Notes under the pieces: generated by a model
Seen by the model: the letters and a program-made list of their open reading frames with translations, nothing else
Database searches by the model: none
Told to the model about the DNA's origin: nothing
Assembly (NCBI GenBank): GCA_021292105.1
Contig: CM037865.1
Span: 20,284,428 to 20,348,427, forward strand
Length of the DNA stretch: 64,000 nucleotides
Source of the DNA: Anadara kagoshimensis
Taxonomy: Eukaryota; Mollusca; Bivalvia; Arcoida; Arcidae
Direction: 5' to 3'
Position numbers and translations under genes: made by a program
Shown: positions 10,630 to 20,849 of the stretch, piece by piece
Layout of the letters: each line of letters begins with the position of its first letter
Numbering within the stretch: position 1 is the stretch's first letter

Positions 10630-11654
10630 AACGTATTCCGGATATTTTTCTTTTATCATCAACGTATGGTGCTCGTCCGTCTGAATCTAACGACACCTCC
10701 CTCGTCCCTCTAAGTGCAATACATGTACTTAACAAAGTTTGAACCATTGGTGTGATCCATCCTATAGTCTAGGTGCTCCCATAATAGGAGGGAAGTACAA
10801 GTGACCCATCATCAAGACGAGGAAATAAATTACTTTTAACCTAAAATAAATTACTTTTAACCATAACTGTCTTATTTCTCTATGGATTTTAATCAATTTT
10901 GCACCCAAATGTTCGTCTCAACGAGACGAATCTATAGATACTACATAGGGTGCCAGGGCCCTAGGTCGATTTCTCCATATAAGACTAGATAGGGAAATTT
11001 TAACATGACGTTTCCCAAAGAGACATTCGTTTCTTCACAATCCTCTTATTTCTAGTCCAATCTTTATAAACAATATATCTGTGTGATCGTAGGAACGAGC
11101 ACTTGTCATGATATCTCAATCCGAGTCTGTGAACGAGTGGTTTGCGTTCTAGACTCCTCTACAGTTACCCGTTTTAAGTCTATGGGAGACTATCTTAATC
11201 GGGTTCGAGCCTTATTTCGCATCACATATCCACCATTTATATACCGACACGTTCGGACGTTCATTCTCTATCGATCTATGACATCGATTTATTGTCTCGC
11301 CAAGCGGTTCGAGCGGTGGGTCCGAATGCGTGAAATTCACTTAACGGGAGATAACTTTTTTCTACCGCGTTCGAGCACCTCATCACCCTGCTCATTCGAT
11401 GCCTCTCCTCGAGACGGACACGACGGTATATCACATTACCTCTTTCGGTCCAGAGATCGAGTTCCAGTACGGTTTAAACCCTCTAACTTCATCAGGGGGG
11501 TCACCTCAGACTTCTGGTACTCTGCTCCGATCCGGTTTTCCCCACCTATTATCAGACCTAAGGATTTCCTTTCGGTTTCCCTACATCCGGGACTCACCCC
11601 TCCGTGACGTCATACCTCGTGATCCTAAGACCTCTTATGTCAGCATTATTTATA

Positions 11655-12404
11655 CAGGTCCAACAAGAAAGTTTGGACACCCCCTTCTATAACCGTTGTA
11701 AAAAAGCAATGTTTATGGTCTTAGTATTTGGTGTTTTGTTAACTAATATTCGTTAAAAGACTATTTTTATATACTACCTAGAATGTTATATAAATGACAT
11801 AGTTGATAAAAGTTTCAATTTTAGTTTTAAGTGAACAGTGAGTGATAAAAAATGAGAACATTATGGAAAAATCCAATTTCTTCAAATATGGACTTAATAA
11901 ATAGAAATATCGGAAACGACTTTAAACGCTTAGTTCAAAGTGATTATTAAGCACTTTCTAAGTAAATTATGTCATTTAATCTGTTTAAATTCCTTTTGTA
12001 TAGAAAATACTAAAATATTTAGAAATAAGGTAAAATTGGATTTTTGATTAGTGTATTTAACGATCAATTATTTTTCGTATAACGTCCATTTCCTACTGCA
12101 AAAAGATGTTTTATAGTATTATTTGACTTAGAAAAAACATTTGTACTTATGTTGTGGAACAGATGCTTTGTTCTCATTGTTTAAAATCATTTTTGCCAAA
12201 AGACACCTGTTTTTTGTGTCTGGAATAATTAAAGGGAGATAACAGAGTCTTTTGCAATTTTATTGTGTCCAAGTTACATCGAATAGATCTAGTGGTATGT
12301 CACATGTAACAAAGTATTAAACAAATCATTGATAAATCATGTCAAAAATTGTGGCTAGCTATGAATCACTTTCATGGGGTGCCCAAACTTTCTTGTTGGA
12401 CCTG
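11655..12404. mobile_element. 750-bp TA-flanked MITE (Tc1/mariner-type) nested in Harbinger
   Basis: Terminal inverted repeats of 29 bp with one mismatch: the left end starts CAGGTCCAACAAGAAAGTTT (11655) and the right end is its inverse, finishing at 12404. TA flanks both ends (11653-11654 and 12405-12406), the target duplication of the Tc1/mariner group. The interior is AT-rich and has no meaningful open frame, so it is non-autonomous. Its position inside the Harbinger element dates it as the younger insertion. Confidence 0.9.
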
Positions 12405-12642
12405 TAGAATGGCGCACCGGGCATCATTTTGGTGGAGATATGACCACCTTACTTACTACTAACCCCGTTAAACGATGTCTCCATCAAATTCTAAATACGG
12501 TTGATCACTGTCTAATCACTTCTATATCACTTCTGATTTGCGGCATATAAATACCGTAACTTTCTGAGACCTCGGCATATGCAGTCTAGATGTCAAGGGG
12601 TGAACATGAACCCTTGAGCAATGCTTTGATGTCCTCATATTC

Positions 12643-13005
12643 ATGCTCCAGTACCAACAGAACCAACTTACACAGGCCCAACATATCCTTGCTGGGCGAA
12701 AAAGAAAAAGGAGGAGGAGGGTGATACGGCACATCTGGGTGCGTGACTGGATTGCGAGGAGACCTCAGTTGGGGCTTTACGACCGTCTCATGGTCGAGCT
12801 GCGTAACGAAGATCCAAAAGCCTTTCAGAACTTTATGAGAATACCACCTGCTATGTACGATGAAATTGTGCAGAGACTGACACCAGTCCTTACATAGGAG
12901 ACCACCAACTGGAGAGCACCCCTTGAACAAGGCCTGAACGTTGCTATCGCCCCGAGGAACCTTGCTTCTGGTCCCAAGTACCACAAATCAGTCCTTTATT
13001 CCTTT
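12643..13005 (+). pseudogene. Harbinger transposase, N-terminal fragment
   Basis: The frame from the ATG at 12643 contains a basic run (GRKRKRRRRV), then WVRDWIARRPQLGLYDRLM, VELRNEDPKAFQNFMRI and PAMYDEIVQRLTP. This order is characteristic of the N-terminal region of animal Harbinger transposases. A TAG at 12895-12897 interrupts it, but homology goes on in the same frame (NWRAPLEQGLNVAI, LASGPKYHKSVLYSF) to about 13005 and then stops. The catalytic DDE part is absent, so the gene cannot produce an active transposase. Strong similarity to the superfamily is from memory of its conserved phrases. Confidence 0.8.
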
Positions 13006-13510
13006 CCACCACTACTCTATGTGTTCCACATTGATCCCCAGCTCTTGTGCCTTTATCTCCAAGGCAGTCCTCTTCTGATCTTCTGATTGTATTCCTATTC
13101 CTGTGCATACAGAGGTTGTAGTTGCCCTTCAGCCACTCGAGAACGTCCTCCTCTACAGCAGCGTCAAGGCTTCAGTCCTTCTTGGGGACCTTGGCGGCAG
13201 TCTTCTCCTTGTCCTTGCCCTTGCCATGACCACGTCAACGGGCCTTGCCTACAAGCACTGGGTCTTCCTTCCCGTCCTGAGCAGATTTGGGGGAGGAGTA
13301 GGAGGCCTCACTTCTTCCACATGGAGTGTTTCTCCCTCCTCAAGGGCTAGGGCCTGACTTCTCCAAGCTCCACAAATGCCTCAGGGACGACATCAGGGGT
13401 GTCGGCAGAGGTAGTGGTAGCAGTGGTGGTGGCACGAGGGCTTGCAGCAGGGGTGGGAGCAGAGGTAGTGGTAGCAGTGGTGGTGAGACAGGAGGGTGGC
13501 AGCAGAGGTA
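12990..13510 (-). pseudogene. MADF/Myb-like Harbinger partner gene, broken
   Basis: On the minus strand a Thr/Ala/Pro-rich linker (13350-13510; TTTSADTPDVVPEAFVELGEV-like) is followed by a lysine-rich stretch (13170-13230; GKDKEKTAAKVPKKD). Next come AAVEEDVLEWLKGN (13121-13165) and, in a shifted frame, ALEIKAQELGINVEHIE then a stop then WWKGIKD (12990-13073). The last two blocks are the helix segments of the MADF-type DNA-binding protein that accompanies Harbinger transposases. Stops and frameshifts show decay. The C-terminal part is missing and the gene abuts the truncated transposase. Confidence 0.65.
13404..13490 (+). repeat. Short direct repeat in the linker of the MADF-like gene
   Basis: The phrase GCAGAGGTAGTGGTAGCAGT followed by GGTGGTG occurs twice about 58 bp apart. 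On the minus strand it encodes alternating Thr/Ser/Ala/Pro, so this is low-complexity coding sequence of the degenerate partner gene. Confidence 0.6.
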
Positions 13511-14436
13511 GCACCCGTACATGACAAAAAAATAAATTTATCTAGTGACATGCTTCTAATTTTCATTTCTACATTGAAATTCTAAATTGAAATTTGAAAG
13601 TAATGTAGCGTCGCCGACGTCGCACTCGCAATGCCCTTCGTATCGGCCTCGGTACAACTCTATCTTTCCTAATGTGTGGTTTTGGTTTCTAAGTCAAATG
13701 GGCAACTCGGGGAATTTGACTTGTCCGAACGGTCTAGTGAGAAGTCGTGAATTCCCCAAGAACAAACACAACCACAATCAAAATAACAAACAATTCTGTA
13801 TATCCTAGTGCGAGTCATTCACGGCCTGTACCCTTGAGAATTCCACAACTGTGCAAACTGATACATTCGACATACAGATTTCACTGTAGTCGTATTTCCC
13901 AGAACTCTTATCCACGAGTTCTTCCTATTGGGAATTCTTTTTAACCGAGTTCTCCTTACCGTTAACTCTTCTATTTCTGTCTCAACTCTGTTTGCTTCTT
14001 ATTTCTTTACTTCTTTATAACTCCTGCAACTTTACACTAGGTCTGCTTCCATACACTCTGCCCTAACTCTGATTTTGGTAACCTTTTATACCCCTGGACC
14101 GGTCAATAATCCTTAAAGGGGTAGAAGGGTCATAACAATTTCTCTTGCTTCACTAACCAAAAAATGTTATAGCATAAAACAGCGCCCGTAATTCATTGAC
14201 TTAAGGGCCTAACCCGAATAACAGATTTATTTCCTGTGATGTCATTTATGACTTGTAAACAAGGCTTTTCCCGTGGAAAACTTACATGCCATTTCCTGTC
14301 TGCTACTGTAACAAAGTGTCTGGTACATTTTATTCATAACTACAACATTCTCCCTAACAGGTAATTAAACTTAAATAAAATATATAAAATAGCCATTTTC
14401 GCCACAGTAACAAAATTTGAAAATGAAAAAAAAACA

Positions 14437-14697
14437 TTAAAATGAATAAACAGGACCTGCATCAGCCTGAGGGTCAGGGTCTGGACTGGCAGCACCAGCA
14501 GGAGGAGCATGGACTTTGACCTGGACTGAGACTGTCACCTTGGCCTGGGGGTCTTGGGAAGCCTCATCCTCAGCTGGGGCCTTGGCCTTGGTCTTCATTG
14601 GCCTCTTCTTGACAGGGTGACCCTTCTTCAGCGAACGAACTTGCGTGGAAGTGTGGACTGCAGAAGATCTGGATCGGCAAATGTGAAGGTCAGCCAA
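14437..14697 (-). CDS. Lys/Ala/Pro-rich ORF in the right arm of the Harbinger element
   Basis: The open frame spans 261 bp, but its first in-frame ATG comes about 33 codons in (MKTKAKAPAEDEASQ); only a TTG is available at its upstream edge, so the start is uncertain. The sequence is basic then acidic/Pro-Ala rich (KKGHPVKKRPMKTKAK; SPDPDPQADAG), with no recognised domain. A TATAAAAG box lies just upstream on the same strand (14705-14712). It may be a 5' exon of the MADF-like gene: a possible GT donor (CAG/GTCCTG) occurs near its end. It could also be chance. I do not recognise it. Confidence 0.35.
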   Translation of the reverse strand: MADLHICRSRSSAVHTSTQVRSLKKGHPVKKRPMKTKAKAPAEDEASQDPQAKVTVSVQVKVHAPPAGAASPDPDPQADAGPVYSF

Positions 14698-14704
14698 CGG
14701 GGCG

Positions 14705-14712
14705 CTTTTATA
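14705..14712 (-). promoter_or_regulatory. TATA box candidate
   Basis: TATAAAAG on the minus strand within a GC-rich arm of the Harbinger element, a few bases upstream of the minus-strand ORF at 14437-14697. Perfect match to the TATA consensus; activity unproven. Confidence 0.4.
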
Positions 14713-15081
14713 TGCGCGGCAAGCTGCGCTTCCGACGACGCCGAGCCGCGGTTACCCGTGATTGGACAGTGCTATGGCACTAGAGTGCACGTTTTACGTC
14801 TGCGCTCAACACGTGATCGGTCGCGGTTAGCTGTGGTAACTTGACGCTTTTTCCTCGCGTTCGAACACGTGCGAACCTATTTTTAGCCTTACACGTGGCT
14901 GGACGTGGTTAGCCGTGCTTAGGCAGTGCTTCAGCAGTGGAACAGCCGCCGACGGCCATACCCCGTACAAGCACGGTCAAGCCAAAATTGAACAAAAATT
15001 ACCACTTACAACTACGTCCACCAGATTTTCATAACTTTTGGTACTTGATTAAGACGTGATGTGCTGTGTGACCATCTTTAA

Positions 15082-15506
15082 CCTTAACACTGTTAAATCT
15101 GACATGTTTGAAATCTTAATATTTTTTGCGAATTGCTTATATATTTAGGAATTGAAGATGTCATTTTAGATCACTTCAAGCTTATAACATCTATATTTAG
15201 TTTCGTTAAAATGCACATCCATAGTTTCAACAGAGATTGCCAACATTTTTGAAATTTAATTTCAGGAAGTCTTAGTTTATACTTCGACAAGGTTCTTTAA
15301 TATTCACTTTTGTCTTCTTCCTTATACATGAAGATGCAAATATACATTATACAATGCATTTCCACTCAATTTCATAGTACGAAGTAAACGGAATAATCAC
15401 GTCGCATTCCATGGCTCTGTCATTGCTGATTTTGAATGCATTATTTTAATAGAAACTCAAAATAAGCACATGAAAGCTTAACCACACATTGTAACTGCCT
15501 TAATGG
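15082..15506. other. Non-coding AT-rich spacer
   Basis: No gene, repeat copy or structured element recognised. Confidence 0.5.
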
Positions 15507-15808
15507 ATTGGTTGGTTGATTGAATGGAGTTTTACTTCTAAGTCAATGATATTTAACTTATATCGAGAAGTCATCAGCTATATATAGTTGGAGTGAAATG
15601 CAGTGCGCTCAGGGCAATGTGCATTGATTGTTCTTTAACGTGCCACGCTTGTCGTGACATGGTTAACGTTTTTAAGGTCCCCCGAAAGACCCCGTGACTT
15701 TCATTTCTAAATACTAAGTGTTTGGCGAAAGAAAATTCACTACATATTTTCAAGTGTTCAACCTCTCCAGGGTTCGAACCCACGACATCCCACTTATGGA
15801 GCTAGTTG
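15507..15808 (-). repeat. SINE family A, near full-length
   Basis: On the minus strand: tRNA-like head with the B-box GGTTCGAACCC at about 15772-15782, a body containing GTCACGACAAGCGTGGCACG and AAAGAACAATC, and a tail running through TATAGCTGATGACTTCTCG to a CAATCAACC-like end. A useful reference copy for the family in this window. Confidence 0.75.
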
Positions 15809-15816
15809 ACGTAGTA

Positions 15817-15999
15817 CAGTCGAACCTAAATTAAAAATCACCTCTATATAAGGGCCACCTGCGTGTAAAGGCCAGTCAAATTTTATACAGATTGCTCTTT
15901 ATTCATGTTATTTGGACCTGTATATAAAAGTCACCTACCAAAAAAGCCACCACTTTTACAGGTTCCCTTGAGTGTTCGTTATATAGACAGGTTTGACTG
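15817..15999. mobile_element. 183-bp TA-flanked MITE (CAGTCAAACCTG ends)
   Basis: The left end CAGTCGAACCTAAA and right end GGTTTGACTG are inverted relatives, with TA on both sides (15815-15816 and 16000-16001). Internally it repeats GGCCACC/CCACC phrases. The same terminus family recurs at 29637-29809 and in pieces near 53780-54050. Confidence 0.65.
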
Positions 16000-16075
16000 T
16001 AATATAAAATTAATTCCTTGGTGGAGAAAATAAGCTAGTGGTATTATGTTAACATTCATGTACATGGAGCAGAGT

Positions 16076-16215
16076 GGAATAGTAGAGTTTCACGCCACAG
16101 TATATCAAGAGGGTAAGTTTCGATAATAGTGGAGGAAACCAGAGTGCTCGAACCACTGACCTTCGACAAGCAAATATTCTTGAAAGTATTTAAAGACGCT
16201 TGTCTGGAACAAATC
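16076..16215 (-). repeat. SINE family B fragment
   Basis: Shows the phrases AATAGTGGAGGAAACCAGAG and CACTGACCTTCGACAAGC typical of SINE-B bodies, but lacks a clear tRNA head. Confidence 0.5.
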
Positions 16216-17227
16216 CAAGTGTATGCAACATTAGAGAAAAGTTTTACTCGTTTCCTCCAAGTCGGTGAATGGTTTTATATCTGTGAATTCCGAGCATCAT
16301 CTACAAAATCGAATATGAAAATATACAATACCTATGATTAATATCGGCATCCAAGTTAAAGATAATGAACCGACATGTCACGTTGCACAGATACTTTACC
16401 CGACGATGACCTGCACCAAGAAAGACAACTTGATAAGTAGGAATGACCACGAGCCAGAATGGCGACGGCAAGAGTCCAGGCCTCTGCACCAACTTGGAAT
16501 AACTAAATTGTAAAAGCCGTGAGGCATCATCATTGCGACATCTCAGGACAAGGACTGATCATGAACACTAATTATAGATTTGTGATCATTGTAATGAAGG
16601 CTTTTTTTCGAGTGATTTTCAAAGTTTATCGTTTAAGGTTAACGTCATGTACAGCAGTTTTTCCTTGATGACCTTATTTTGTAGATGGGCTATAAACGTA
16701 TCTTGATGACCAATATATTTATATTAATGACCTATATTTTTATCTTGACGATCTACATATTTCTTGTTTTTGTTTATAATATTGATATAATTCATCTGGA
16801 TTTGACAACCATCTGACAACGCAAAAATAAATAGTACGCGAATATGTTAAAACGGCGATTAACTGAAAATTTTCCGATTTACAATATTTCACTTCTTCGT
16901 GTTGATAGACAAAAAACCTTCAGCTAACTTCATTCTGACTCCAGTTCCAGTGAGACCGTGTGAAATAACATTGTTTTAAACACCAGTTAAGATTATTTCA
17001 TTTCGTATTGTATTGCAGCATACGTATTACGCAGAATTACTAAACATATATCATTCCACAACACGAACGAAACAAATCATTATGACGTGGAAATTTGGTC
17101 TAGTAGTTTTTGAAAAAGAGAAGAAAAACTTAAAAATTTTAAACGTTTACATCCGACGGGCGGACAACAAACTGGTGAAGATAAAACAATTTGCTTACAG
17201 ACAACAAGACTAGAATATTTATAGGTT
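16216..17227. other. Non-coding sequence downstream of the DUF229 gene
   Basis: No gene supported. A degenerate short repeat around CTTGATGACC(T/A)ATAT occurs about four times at 16660-16760. The end of this stretch is the probable 3' flank of the minus-strand gene that stops at 17228. Confidence 0.5.
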
Positions 17228-19198
17228 TTACCAAAACGTTTGGTTAGTATATTTCCATTGTTCAGAAAGACCTTTCGAATTCTTCTTACAAACACAAAAA
17301 CCAGTCAAACTCGGCTCGTTTAAAATGCACAACGGCATTCCATATCCATCCAATCTTTTTATCTCTCCAATTAGACGACACTTTGTTAATTGTTCAATTC
17401 TGACAGTTCCTTCAAAATTTGAACCACTAGGCAATGTTGATATCTTCAAATGATAATTCACAATTTTTCCTTGTTTCTTTTCAAGCTTAGAGTCTACATA
17501 AGATTCAACTTTTTCCGCAAAATTTACTTTTCCTAACTTCCACTCTTCACAAATGTTTCCAAACTTTTTAATCTTATTATTCAATTCAGTCAATAGACAC
17601 TGTGAAGCTTTTTGTACATTGGTATCTGTAATGGCAATTTGAGATGGCGTTGTGCATGCACAATACTGAGATGGAATATTGGCGTTCTCGCATGTTCGTT
17701 CTTTCGGAATGTCTCTTAGAAGACTTATACCGTTCCCCTTCTTTGTAATAGCATTCGACATGGGATCAGAATTTATGGCTAATATGTCCAGTAATGTAGT
17801 ATGGATATCGTAAGTGCTGACCAACTTTTCAGCATTGTTTTGTAAATTGTTATACAGTTCCGGGCGGCCATCTTGTATCCACTTAGGTATGTTCATCATC
17901 ACAAACGGCAATCTCTCTTCATATTTACCTATCAATGTCCCTTTGGTCGTTTCATAAGTAGAACCATAGTCACTGAAATATACAACCACAGTGTTCTCCA
18001 ATAGATTTTTGCTCACCATGTCAAAGAGGAACCGGAAATGAACATCGTCATGCACAGACAATCCATTGGGATCCCTTTGTGTCAACTTACTAAGAAACAA
18101 AAATCCAAAATGGCTATTATGACGAAACACCGACAGGAATTCCTCTGTGTATTCAAGTATTCTTTCAATAAAAAGTTTATTTCGAAAGCAATGGTCATGA
18201 TTTAGTTCCCGTTTATTGCTTTCCATGGCTAACATTAAAGGTCTAAGATAAAAATCAGTCGGCTGTGTAAAAAACCCTCGGCGGAAGTGGTTAAACGGTC
18301 CAAATGCCGTGTTATCTTCGGCGTACATTGTCACATATCCAGCTTTAGCGAACTCTTTCCAGATAAGCGGAAGTTTATCTAGAGGGTATCGCTTTTTATT
18401 AATCTCTTCACTAGTACTTCCGGTTAATAATCCGACCAGATTTAGAAATGTACTGTCTTCGATTTTATTATAACCGAAAAATTCAACTGAATTAAATTGA
18501 TTCTTCAAAAAGTTTCTGGTTTTGTTCATATGTCGACGAAAATTCATTCTTGAAACGGCACCGATTCCAACCAGTAAAACATTCAAATGAGCCGGATTTC
18601 TCTCAATATCCAACAACGGCAGTTGTGTTAAATTCCTCATTTTCTCAAAATTGTCCCTGAAAATGAAACTGTAAAAATTTGTGTATAATAACACTTTCTT
18701 TGCAAAACAGCTAACATGAATAAATTCATATTCTGGTTGTATTTCTATATCATACCAAAATTGTTGTATTTTGAAAAGATCGAATCTGATTCTTTTATCG
18801 GAATTTGGTGATCGGTGAAATGGTGTATATTCACAATGTGTGAATTTCGGATATTCAGTCATAACTGCGGTCCAGTTTATCCGTAAAAACCTCCCGTCCT
18901 TTATTATGATTTCCGACTTGTTACTACAATGTAATGACCATCGTTTAAAGTACTTGCTAACAGATGGGTCCATCGGATTTAAATTAGGGATTTTACAAGC
19001 CTTACTATTGATAAGATATGGTCCAAACTGTTTATCAGGTTCTTGATTGGCCAATATCCGGCTGATGTCGAATGAGGACGAGGCTGTGCTGGTCACGTGT
19101 CTGGATACATGCGATTGATTGGTTGCCCAATGAACAAATATAACCATATTTACTCCACTCATGAATAAAAATATTTTCCATTGGTCGAGAATCCTCAT
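17228..19198 (-). CDS. DUF229-family (alkaline-phosphatase/sulfatase fold) type II membrane protein
   Basis: An intact 656-residue single-exon protein. A short cytoplasmic tail is followed by one hydrophobic segment (about residues 9-24, IFLFMSGVNMVIFVHW), suggesting a type II membrane anchor with an extracellular or lumenal domain. Family landmarks in order: LNVLLVGIGAVSRMNF (205-220), FFGYNKIEDSTFLNL (240-254), YAEDNT (292-297), the VYFSDYG box (406-412), LIGKYEERLPF (422-432), STYDIHTTLLDIL (461-473), GISLLRDIPKERTC (490-503) and YCAC (512-515). This is the domain order of PF02995/DUF229. The usual metal-binding Asp of the first motif reads GIGAVSR here, and the usual SDHG reads SDYG, so metal-dependent catalysis may be lost. 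Substrate unknown. The start is the first ATG, directly before the membrane segment. Lack of introns may indicate retro-origin. Confidence 0.85.
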   Translation of the reverse strand: MRILDQWKIFLFMSGVNMVIFVHWATNQSHVSRHVTSTASSSFDISRILANQEPDKQFGPYLINSKACKIPNLNPMDPSVSKYFKRWSLHCSNKSEIIIKDGRFLRINWTAVMTEYPKFTHCEYTPFHRSPNSDKRIRFDLFKIQQFWYDIEIQPEYEFIHVSCFAKKVLLYTNFYSFIFRDNFEKMRNLTQLPLLDIERNPAHLNVLLVGIGAVSRMNFRRHMNKTRNFLKNQFNSVEFFGYNKIEDSTFLNLVGLLTGSTSEEINKKRYPLDKLPLIWKEFAKAGYVTMYAEDNTAFGPFNHFRRGFFTQPTDFYLRPLMLAMESNKRELNHDHCFRNKLFIERILEYTEEFLSVFRHNSHFGFLFLSKLTQRDPNGLSVHDDVHFRFLFDMVSKNLLENTVVVYFSDYGSTYETTKGTLIGKYEERLPFVMMNIPKWIQDGRPELYNNLQNNAEKLVSTYDIHTTLLDILAINSDPMSNAITKKGNGISLLRDIPKERTCENANIPSQYCACTTPSQIAITDTNVQKASQCLLTELNNKIKKFGNICEEWKLGKVNFAEKVESYVDSKLEKKQGKIVNYHLKISTLPSGSNFEGTVRIEQLTKCRLIGEIKRLDGYGMPLCILNEPSLTGFCVCKKNSKGLSEQWKYTNQTFW

Positions 19199-19404
19199 TT
19201 TTAAGTTCAGTAATGTTTTCTAAAATTGAAATAAAATAAGCAAATTTAGTACAATAAATTATATGGTATGGTTAGGGTCCTAGAAACGTAATTAGGTCAA
19301 ATCAATAATGTTTGTCTTAAATACATGTATTTTGTAAATTATTTGTGTTATGGATTATTTTCGAATTATTAGCACGAGAAATCTGTATTAATTAGACTGG
19401 ATTG
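19199..19404. other. 5' flank of the DUF229 gene
   Basis: AT-rich, with no clear TATA or initiator seen. Confidence 0.4.
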
Positions 19405-19617
19405 GATTGGAGTAATGGTGTTTTAAACCCAAGTCAAGATTCTTTCACTTATATCGAGGCAGTCAATAAGTTGAAAACAAAACCGCCGATAAATGGAAAG
19501 CAAATTGCCAAACTTTCTCACAGCAGGATCAGTCCGAAAGGGATTCGAAATTAGGTGGTGAAAGGCTCTGTCGGCCATTAGCGTGCCCTTTAAGCCACTC
19601 AGCCGTAGAGGCTCCTA
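19405..19617 (-). repeat. SINE family B copy
   Basis: Plus-strand reading: GGAGTAATGGTGTTTTAAAC, CAAGTCAAGATTCTTTCACT, then a GGGATTCGAAATTA B-box relic and AAGCCACTCAGCCGTAGAGG. The tRNA-like head therefore lies on the minus strand at the right end. Confidence 0.65.
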
Positions 19618-20639
19618 TTAAATTTTCCACTGTTGCCTCCAAATTCAAATTGTTTCACATATTTTGAAACATCACCAGTATTACGTGAAATTACAAAACA
19701 ATGGCTTGTGGCACAAAATAAAATACAGTTCGTTTAAATTTTATTCAAAATGAAATGGATTTGGTAAACATTTCAGAACAAATCTTCTACAGCAGTTTCT
19801 TCCATTCCAATAACTAGGATCTCTAGTAGGATCTAACAATCATCTGTAACGGAAACGTCTTTCATTGCCTACAATTCCAACTCAGGTCAGACCGTGATAG
19901 TGTGAGAAGGTTAATTTGTTCGTCAAGGGTTAGGTTCAAGAACTCACCACCTTGATAAGTGAAATATTCTGTACTTATGTCAGTAGAATACCATTCCACC
20001 ACCATCGTCTACACTGCTAAACGGAAAAACATAGGGTCACCGAACGGTTAAAACCAAGGACTAATTTATCTGTCAGGGGTCGAGGGCTCGATCTCCAGGC
20101 GGATTGTCTGGTATATCTCGGTGAAAGAGACACTTTCACATCGCTTCAGTCTAACCACCTGACAAATGATTGAGTACCAGCAGCAAACATGCTTAGTTTA
20201 AAACTTTTAATGAACTATAAAGAGTCAGACCCCACAACAACGAATGAATCCCGTATAATTTTGTCAATAAGCGCACTGCGACCGTCTAATGTATAAGTTT
20301 TAATCAGTGGTATAGCTTTTCCAACTTTCATTGTTTGTCGTAGCTAATCTTGGTAGTGAGTTAAATTAAGTAAAGAAATGGGGCGAGTTGTTCACAGCCC
20401 GATTAGTTTAATCAATTGATTACTAGTAGTCAAAATTTAAATAATGCATAATTTCAAATCTGTTGTGATTTTAATGTTGAAAATGTCGTTAGTGAATAGA
20501 ATATTCACAAATTGAAGCAGATGGCTATAAATCTATGGAATTGATGATATATGATAATTTTTATTGATATTTTAAATATGCTTTAATCATTGATGAAACC
20601 AATCAAGCTTTGAACAACTGGGTCATGTTGTTTGCGCTT
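19618..20639. other. Non-coding sequence
   Basis: No coding region is supported. A segment around 20080-20190 carries a GGGCTCGATCTCC phrase and may be another worn tRNA-derived repeat, not assigned. Confidence 0.45.
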
Positions 20640-20830
20640 CAGTCAAGTCAAGATTAACTCATGTCGAGTCGATCAGTTCTGGAATGGTGGATAAAACCTT
20701 TGAAGTGCACGGAGACAACAGTCGAAATTTTACGAAGAACTAGAAAACATTTCTCACACGATCTACCGCGAGTGGTACTCGAACCTTGGCGGCGAGGGGT
20801 GCTTTGAACCACTCGGCCACCGTTCTGGTT
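20640..20830 (-). repeat. SINE family B copy
   Basis: Contains CAAGTCAAGATTAACTCATG, TCAGTTCTGGAATGGTGGAT and, at the right, GGTACTCGAACCTTGG plus AACCACTCGGCCACCG: the inverted B- and A-box regions of the tRNA-like head. Confidence 0.65.
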
Positions 20831-20849
20831 ACCGCCAATGCATGGTAGT

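Larger units (their letters stand above)
9862..15078. mobile_element. PIF/Harbinger DNA transposon, internally decayed (5.2 kb)
   Basis: The left end reads AAGCCGGTCACACAGCGCTT and the right end, inverted, AAGATGGTCACACAGCACAT. Similarity continues patchily for about 45 bp (shared ACG..TTAATCA..ACCAAAA). Both ends are bordered by TAA (9859-9861 and 15079-15081), the 3-bp target duplication typical of PIF/Harbinger. Inside are the N-terminal part of a Harbinger transposase on the plus strand and a broken MADF/Myb-like partner on the minus strand, the usual two-gene set of this superfamily. Both terminal regions are CpG-rich with repeated CACGTG-like motifs, unlike the AT-rich surroundings. A TA-flanked MITE is nested at 11655-12404. 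Confidence 0.85.

Noticed and set aside
10410..10747. Proline-rich minus-strand frames
   Set aside because: They are translations of the G-rich tract at 10558-10629.
11083..11692. Two overlapping plus-strand open frames of 174 and 97 codons
   Set aside because: They lie inside the Harbinger element, are Arg/Ser/Pro-rich without any known motif, and two unrelated frames are open over the same bases, which points to composition rather than coding.
13087..13511. Plus-strand Gly/Ser-rich frames
   Set aside because: They are the antisense of the MADF-like gene, which has recognisable protein segments on the minus strand.
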